A DNA stretch of 64,000 nucleotides from Streptomyces sp. NRRL S-646. GTDB taxonomy: Bacteria; Actinomycetota; Actinomycetes; Streptomycetales; Streptomycetaceae. This document shows, one piece after another, positions 60,110-64,000 of the stretch (position 1 is its first letter; every line of letters starts with the position of its first letter). Made by a program: the position numbers and the translations under genes. Location of the stretch: contig NZ_JODC01000008.1 in the NCBI RefSeq assembly GCF_000720765.1, positions 186,001 to 250,000 of the forward strand, in the 5' to 3' direction. The notes under the pieces were generated by a model. It was given only the letters and a program-made list of their open reading frames with translations. It was not told the origin of the DNA and did no database searches.

Positions 60110-60646
60110 ATGGCCGACGTCGATTCGCAGTTCCTGCGTGGCCTGTTCGACGAGGAGGGCAGTCTGCACACCGCGGGCCGCACGGCACTGTACCGGCTGT
60201 ACGGCCTGGAAGGCCTGCTGTACGTCGGCATCTCGATCTCCCCGCTCACCCGCGTGCGCACGCACCTTCGGGAGCAGTCGTGGGCGTCGCAGGTCGTCGG
60301 GATACGGATCGAGTACCCGGCCGACGCGGAGGCAGCCGAACGCGAGGCCGTCTGGACCGAGCACCCCAGGTACAACGTGATCTTCAACGGCCAGAGTCCG
60401 CCCGCCCCGCCGGACCGGGCATCGCGCCTCCGGACCGAACTCGCCCTCGAACGACGCCGGTTGGCGGAGTTCGAGTCAACCGTGCCCGAGTCGTCGGCTC
60501 ACTTGAGGCTCATAGCCCGCGGAATCAAGGCGAAGCAGGCGAAGATCGCGAAGCTGGTCGAGAACATCGAGAACATCGAGAAGGCCGAGAACACCGAAGC
60601 CGCACGTCACCACGTCCCGTACCGGAGCAGGCGGATCGGGTCATGA
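60110..60646 (+). CDS. GIY-YIG nuclease-domain protein with C-terminal coiled coil
   Basis: A 178-residue protein. The GIY-YIG domain (about 22-85) reads TALYRLYGLEGLLYVGISIS, RVRTHLREQSW, with the late Glu in EREAVWTEHPRYNV. The C-terminal ~80 residues are charged and helical (LALERRRLAEFE, AKQAKIAKLVENIENIEKAE), likely a coiled coil. ATG 60110 has AAGGGGG. It ends 6 bp inside the convergent Clp-N gene. Related stand-alone proteins in Streptomyces are uncharacterised; a DNA-cleaving or binding role is inferred. Confidence 0.8.
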   Translation: MADVDSQFLRGLFDEEGSLHTAGRTALYRLYGLEGLLYVGISISPLTRVRTHLREQSWASQVVGIRIEYPADAEAAEREAVWTEHPRYNVIFNGQSPPAPPDRASRLRTELALERRRLAEFESTVPESSAHLRLIARGIKAKQAKIAKLVENIENIEKAENTEAARHHVPYRSRRIGS

Positions 60647-61318
60647 CAGCCGCTCACCGAAGCCGTTCTCCGCAAGGACCAAGGAGGCGACTCCACGCCC
60701 GACCTGCGCCAGCCCCACCAGCAGGTCGGCGCAGTCGATCAGTTGCGAGCCGGCCTGCTCGACGCGCGCCTCGGCCAGCGCGATCGCCTTGCGCGAGTAC
60801 GGCGTCCAGGCGATCCGCTCGGCCGCCTGCGAGGCGCCCATGCTCAGCCGCTCGCCGACCGAGCGGTGGACGGCCTCCGCCGACACGCCGGACTCCTGCA
60901 GCAGCCGGGTGGCGCTGTTGCCCTCCGCGGTCAGCCCCCACAACAGGTGCTCGGTCCCGATGTAGTTGTTGCGGTGCTGCACAGCCGCTGCCTTGACGTG
61001 GGCCATCGCCCGCCGGAGGTCCTCGGTCATCGTCTCGGGGCTGTAGCGCTTGTGGGGGGCCTGGAAGCGTTGCTGCACCGCCTGCCGGGTCACCCCGAGT
61101 GCCGCTCCGATGTCCGTCCACGACACGCCGTGCATCCGGCAGTGCTCCACGTAGTCCTCGACCAAGTCATCGGCCAGTGCCTGGAGTTGGCCGGATATGG
61201 TGGCGGCGGCGGTCAGTAGCGCCAGCCAGTCGGGCTGTTCCTGGTCACCGGGGCGGTGGGCGGTGGCGCAGGTGCGGTCCACTTCGGCGATGAGCGCGTC
61301 CAGATCGGGGAGAGTCAT
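60641..61318 (-). CDS. HTH + Clp-N domain protein
   Basis: A 225-residue protein. Residues ~55-85 contain a helix-turn-helix (GVSWTDIGAALGVTRQAVQQ), and residues ~90-225 form a Clp-N repeat pair (RRAMAHVKAAAVQHRNNYIG, TEHLLWGLTAEGNSATRLLQ, YSRKAIALAEARVEQAGSQL) as in the N-terminus of ClpA/ClpC, which binds substrates or adaptors. It lacks the ATPase rings. ATG 61318 lies at the edge of the perfect inverted repeat at 61316-61370; an in-frame ATG at 61369, in the opposite arm, would add MRQVRLDKWILSRRTCL. A regulator that senses the proteolysis machinery is a reasonable guess. Confidence 0.82.
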   Translation of the reverse strand: MTLPDLDALIAEVDRTCATAHRPGDQEQPDWLALLTAAATISGQLQALADDLVEDYVEHCRMHGVSWTDIGAALGVTRQAVQQRFQAPHKRYSPETMTEDLRRAMAHVKAAAVQHRNNYIGTEHLLWGLTAEGNSATRLLQESGVSAEAVHRSVGERLSMGASQAAERIAWTPYSRKAIALAEARVEQAGSQLIDCADLLVGLAQVGRGVASLVLAENGFGERLS

Positions 61319-61370
61319 GAGGCAAGTGCGCCTTGACAAAATCCATTTGTCAAGGCGCACTTGCCTCATG
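61316..61370. promoter_or_regulatory. Perfect 25-bp inverted repeat joining two divergent start codons
   Basis: Arms 61316-61340 and 61346-61370 are perfectly complementary around ATCCA. The outer end of each arm is the ATG of a divergent gene (minus 61318, plus 61368). Each arm contains TTGACAAA, so a -35-like TTGACA lies at 61334-61339 on the plus strand and symmetrically on the minus strand. The distance to the ATG is only 28 bp, which fits leaderless transcripts. There is no ribosome-binding site for either gene. It may be one operator for both promoters. Confidence 0.8.
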
Positions 61371-62168
61371 GGAGTTGAGGAGAGAACAGTGCGCGAGGAC
61401 GAACAGCCGCTGTCGGGCGGGAACGTCAGCGACGGCGTCGTCCGCATCGGCGACACCGTGCGCCGGCCCGCAGGTCCGTGGACGCCCGCGGTACATGCTC
61501 TGCTCACGCACCTGCACGAGGCCGGCTTCCATGCGGCCCCGCGCCCCCTCGGGATCGACGACCAGGGGCGCGAGGTGCTGACCTTCGTGCCGGGCGCCGT
61601 GATCTGGCCCGACCGGTTCGCCCTGGTGGAGCCGACAGTGGGGCTGGTCCGCGTGGCCCGGCTGGTCCGGGACTTCCACGACGCCGTAAAGGACTTCACG
61701 CCGCCGCCCGACGCCCGCTGGCAGGTGCTCGTTCCCGCGGAGGGCGCAGACATCATCGCTCACCAGGATCTGGCGCCCTGGAACCTCGTGGTCGGCGGTG
61801 AGGAGGAGTGGGCCTTCATCGACTGGGACACGGCCGCCCCCGGCTCCCGCCTCTGGGACGTCGCCTATGCCATACGCGGCTTCGTGCCCCTGTCCGCCCA
61901 TCCCGACTGGCGGAGCCCCGACGCAGCCGCCCGTCTGCGCCTTTTCGCCGACGCCTACGGACTCGACGAAACCGAACGGCGCACCCTCGTACCGATGCTG
62001 GGCCGCCGCACCCGAGCCATGCACGACTTCCTGCGAGACCAGTCGGACCGGGGACATCAACCGTGGGCGAGACTCTGGGCGGAAGGCCACGGGGACGCGT
62101 GGCGTGGCGATGCCGAATACATGGAAGAGCGCCAGGAGCGGTGGAAGCGAGCGCTGCTGTCCGGCTGA
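61368..62168 (+). CDS. Aminoglycoside-phosphotransferase-like kinase
   Basis: A 266-residue small-molecule kinase of the APH/choline-kinase fold. Catalytic loop HQDLAPWNLVV (Asp near residue 129) and the metal Asp in FIDWDTAAPGSRLWDVAYAI are present; VREDEQPLSGGNVSDGVVRIG forms the nucleotide loop. ATG 61368 lies at the end of the inverted repeat and has no ribosome-binding site, consistent with a leaderless message. Substrate unknown; antibiotic resistance cannot be assumed. Confidence 0.88.
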   Translation: MGVEERTVREDEQPLSGGNVSDGVVRIGDTVRRPAGPWTPAVHALLTHLHEAGFHAAPRPLGIDDQGREVLTFVPGAVIWPDRFALVEPTVGLVRVARLVRDFHDAVKDFTPPPDARWQVLVPAEGADIIAHQDLAPWNLVVGGEEEWAFIDWDTAAPGSRLWDVAYAIRGFVPLSAHPDWRSPDAAARLRLFADAYGLDETERRTLVPMLGRRTRAMHDFLRDQSDRGHQPWARLWAEGHGDAWRGDAEYMEERQERWKRALLSG

Positions 62169-62181
62169 CGGTCACGGATCG

Positions 62182-62610
62182 TCAGCCGACCGTGCCAAGA
62201 TCCGCGGCGAACCAGTGCTCCGGCCGCATACGCACCACGACGTGATCGGCGAGTTCGTCCTCGGCAAAGGCCACGAACTCGTCGAGTGCCGCCCCCGACA
62301 GATAGCGCCCGGCCATCTCACGGTGCAGCGTGCCGCTTCCCTCGGCCACCTCGGCGACCGGTCCTTCGACCGAGACGTACCTGGTCGTCGGCTCCGTGCG
62401 CTGGACCATCAGACTGAAGCGGCCCGCCGCCCTGATCAGGGTCATCTTCCGGGAGTCCGCGCCGGTGAGGATCCACGGCAGTCCGCCGCGCTCGTAGGCG
62501 TACCAGATCGGCACCACCAGCGGCCCGCGGTCGTCACCGGCGGTGACACCCAGCGCGGCCACATGCGGCTCAGCAAGGAAACCTTCCCGTTCTTCGCGTG
62601 AAAGCGCCAT
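62182..62610 (-). CDS. Pyridoxamine-phosphate-oxidase-fold protein, F420/FMN-type
   Basis: A 142-residue split-barrel flavoprotein ([77 protein letters not shown]). It resembles the F420-dependent PPOX proteins common in actinomycetes. It probably binds a flavin or F420 and reduces a small substrate. Start ATG 62610 gives the usual short N-terminal helix. Convergent with the kinase gene. Confidence 0.87.
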   Translation of the reverse strand: MALSREEREGFLAEPHVAALGVTAGDDRGPLVVPIWYAYERGGLPWILTGADSRKMTLIRAAGRFSLMVQRTEPTTRYVSVEGPVAEVAEGSGTLHREMAGRYLSGAALDEFVAFAEDELADHVVVRMRPEHWFAADLGTVG

Positions 62611-62670
62611 ACGACGACTGTACGTACGGCCACCGACAGCGGTCCGCCGCACCCGGTTAGGCTTGGCGTC

Positions 62671-63507
62671 ATGCCAGATCAGACAGCCGACCGGGCCGAG
62701 CTGCGCGGCGACTGCGAGCGTTGCTTCGGTCTCTGCTGTGTCGCCCTGCCGTTCGCCGCCTCCGCCGACTTCGCGATCGACAAACAGGCCGGCACGCCCT
62801 GCCCGAACCTGCGGGAGGACCACCGCTGCGGCATCCACGCCCGGCTGCGGCAGCAGGGCTTCAGCGGCTGCACGGTCTATGACTGCTTCGGCGCGGGCCA
62901 GAAGGTCTCGCAGGTCACTTTCGGTGGACGGGACTGGCGCACGGGCTCGCGGGCGGACGCCCGGCGCATGTTCGACGTGTTCCCGGTCGTACGGCAGCTG
63001 CACGAGCTGCTCTGGTACCTCACCGAGGCCCTTGCCCTGCCCCCGGCCCGCCCCGTCCACGCCGATCTGCGCCGTGCCCTGGACAAGACCGAGGAGCTCA
63101 CCCGCCAAGCCCCCGAGCAGCTGGCCGCGTTGGATGTGGGCGCGCACCGGCAGGACGTCAATACGCTCCTGCTGAAGACCAGCGAGCTGGTACGGGCGGG
63201 TTCCGGCGCCCGCGGCCGCAAGAAGGACCGCCGCGGCGCCGATCTGATGGGCGCCCGCCTCAAGGGCGCCGACCTGCGCGGTGCGAACCTTCGCGGCGCC
63301 TACCTCATAGCCGCCGACCTGACCGGCGCCGACCTGCGCGGCGCGGACATGATCGGTGCCGACCTGCGCGACGCCGATCTCACCGACGCCGACCTGACCG
63401 GCGCCTTCTTCCTCACCCAGCCCCAGCTCAACGCCGCCCGCGGCAGCGCCGGCACCCGGCTGCCGGACTCAGTCACGCGCCCCGTGCACTGGACAGCGCA
63501 GCTCTGA
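62671..63507 (+). CDS. Cys-rich domain + pentapeptide-repeat protein
   Basis: A 278-residue protein with two parts. Residues ~10-75 carry eight Cys ([36 protein letters not shown]), like a YkgJ-type zinc or iron-sulfur binding region. After a helical linker, residues ~187-250 are pentapeptide repeats with A(D/N)LxG periodicity ([20 protein letters not shown], then [20 protein letters not shown]), which fold as a right-handed quadrilateral helix. The C-terminus overlaps the convergent P450 gene by 39 bp. Pentapeptide proteins can mimic DNA and protect gyrase, but this one is short; the role is open. Confidence 0.85.
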   Translation: MPDQTADRAELRGDCERCFGLCCVALPFAASADFAIDKQAGTPCPNLREDHRCGIHARLRQQGFSGCTVYDCFGAGQKVSQVTFGGRDWRTGSRADARRMFDVFPVVRQLHELLWYLTEALALPPARPVHADLRRALDKTEELTRQAPEQLAALDVGAHRQDVNTLLLKTSELVRAGSGARGRKKDRRGADLMGARLKGADLRGANLRGAYLIAADLTGADLRGADMIGADLRDADLTDADLTGAFFLTQPQLNAARGSAGTRLPDSVTRPVHWTAQL

Positions 63508-64000
63508 CGGATCCTCGTCCAGGGCCTCCCCGGAAGAGACCCCGGCGGTGACGGTGCGCCGCTCCAGGTGCAGCCGCAGCCCCTCCGGCATCAGCGTGAG
63601 CCGCTCGGTCACCTTCAGCCGGTAGCCGGGGTCGGGGCGCAGGTCGTAGCGGCGCAGCAGCAGGCCGAGCACCAGCGTGGCCTCGTGCAGCGCGAACTGC
63701 CGCCCGATGCACGCCCGCGCTCCTGTCCCGAACGGCTTGAAGGTGTGCGGGGCCCGGGACCGTACGGCCTTCGGGTCGAAGCGGTCCGGGTCGAACCGCT
63801 CCGCGTCGCTGCCCCACACGTCCGGGTCGCGGTGCAGCATCGCGGTGAGGACCAGCGCCCAGGCGCCCCGCCGCATCGGATGGTCCCCGGCCAGCACGGT
63901 GTCCTCGCGGGCCTCCCGGGCGAAGGCCGGAGCGGTCGGCCACAGCCGCAGCGCCTCGTCCAGCACCCGCCTCACATACCGCAGCTTGGCCACCTGGTCG
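63469..64000 (-). CDS. Cytochrome P450, CYP102-like haem domain (N-terminus outside window)
   Basis: The C-terminal ~176 residues of a P450; the frame enters from beyond 64000. It has the K-helix EALR ([10 protein letters not shown]), the PERF-like [12 protein letters not shown] and the haem loop [20 protein letters not shown] with the Cys ligand. The text after the Cys ([27 protein letters not shown]) follows the CYP102 (P450 BM3) pattern. Unlike BM3, the protein ends about 40 residues later, so no reductase domain is fused. Redox partners are not in the window. Confidence 0.88.
   Translation of the reverse strand, partial: DQVAKLRYVRRVLDEALRLWPTAPAFAREAREDTVLAGDHPMRRGAWALVLTAMLHRDPDVWGSDAERFDPDRFDPKAVRSRAPHTFKPFGTGARACIGRQFALHEATLVLGLLLRRYDLRPDPGYRLKVTERLTLMPEGLRLHLERRTVTAGVSSGEALDEDPSELRCPVHGARD

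Noticed and set aside
61368..62168. Antibiotic-resistance kinase
   Set aside because: Only the general APH fold motifs are visible; this family phosphorylates many metabolites, so resistance is unsupported.
1..64000. CRISPR array, tRNA, rRNA, transposase or integrase
   Set aside because: No regularly spaced direct repeats, cloverleaf-type sequences, rRNA signatures or transposase motifs were seen on either strand.
1..64000. Secondary-metabolite cluster
   Set aside because: The P450, aminotransferase and LUD or PIG-L genes could suggest one, but no polyketide, peptide, terpene or RiPP core enzyme is present.

Overview
The window is chromosomal DNA of a Streptomyces-like actinomycete. It is very GC-rich, codon third positions are almost all G or C, GTG and TTG starts are common, and many neighbouring genes overlap by 4 bp (GTGA/ATGA). 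It carries Tat-type secreted enzymes with ricin and discoidin modules, a DUF5999 protein, SigJ- and SigG-like sigma factors, and the GGGGCGCGGGG-type repeat common between Streptomyces genes. I see no tRNA, rRNA, CRISPR array, integrase or transposase.

Region 1 (1-21400) is a plant-polysaccharide locus. Positions 1-8508 (minus strand) hold a secreted beta-helix protein, a broken fuconolactonase-type amidohydrolase, a RhaM-type mutarotase, an unrecognised ~590-residue toroid-like protein and a CUT1 sugar ABC transporter whose binding-protein gene is disrupted. A divergent FCD/GntR regulator follows (8882-9679). A ferric-reductase-like flavoprotein and a LacI regulator separate this from two tandem GH54 arabinofuranosidases, a second beta-helix protein with discoidin and ricin modules, and a GH29 alpha-L-fucosidase. 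A near-identical palindrome lies in front of the FCD regulator and in front of the fucosidase, which suggests one L-fucose regulon.

Region 2 (21600-37450) is mixed. It has a decayed NAD(P)-binding gene, a secreted phosphodiesterase and a three-gene lysine catabolic operon (lysine 6-aminotransferase, aldehyde dehydrogenase, fused 2-oxoacid dehydrogenase E1). It also has a CoiA-like nuclease protein, a YheO/DauR-type regulator coupled to a PLP dehydratase, small SnoaL and cupin proteins, a MoxR/VWA pair, a decayed ArsR-type regulator and a hypothetical protein.

Region 3 (37459-40486) is a DHA2-type exporter and a YCII protein, divergent from a SigG-like ECF sigma factor.

Region 4 (40836-56566) is a complete L-rhamnose system. 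RhaI, the bifunctional RhaD aldolase/dehydrogenase, RhaB and LutABC are on the minus strand. The ABC transporter, mutarotase RhaM, a secreted BNR-type lyase candidate and a LacI regulator are on the plus strand. Together they can take L-rhamnose to dihydroxyacetone phosphate and L-lactate, and the lactate to pyruvate. Two LacI-type operators sit symmetrically in the divergent promoter region. Fucose, arabinofuranose and rhamnose are the side-chain sugars of arabinogalactan proteins and gums, so regions 1 and 4 may serve one substrate class.

Region 5 (56667-64000) is housekeeping or accessory: an S33 peptidase, PIG-L deacetylase, SigJ, DUF5999, GIY-YIG protein, Clp-N/HTH protein and phosphotransferase divergent from a perfect 25-bp inverted repeat, an F420/FMN oxidoreductase, a Cys-rich pentapeptide protein and a CYP102-like P450 cut by the right edge. 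Several genes are interrupted by single-base shifts in G/C runs. This may be real decay or sequence error, and each case is marked.
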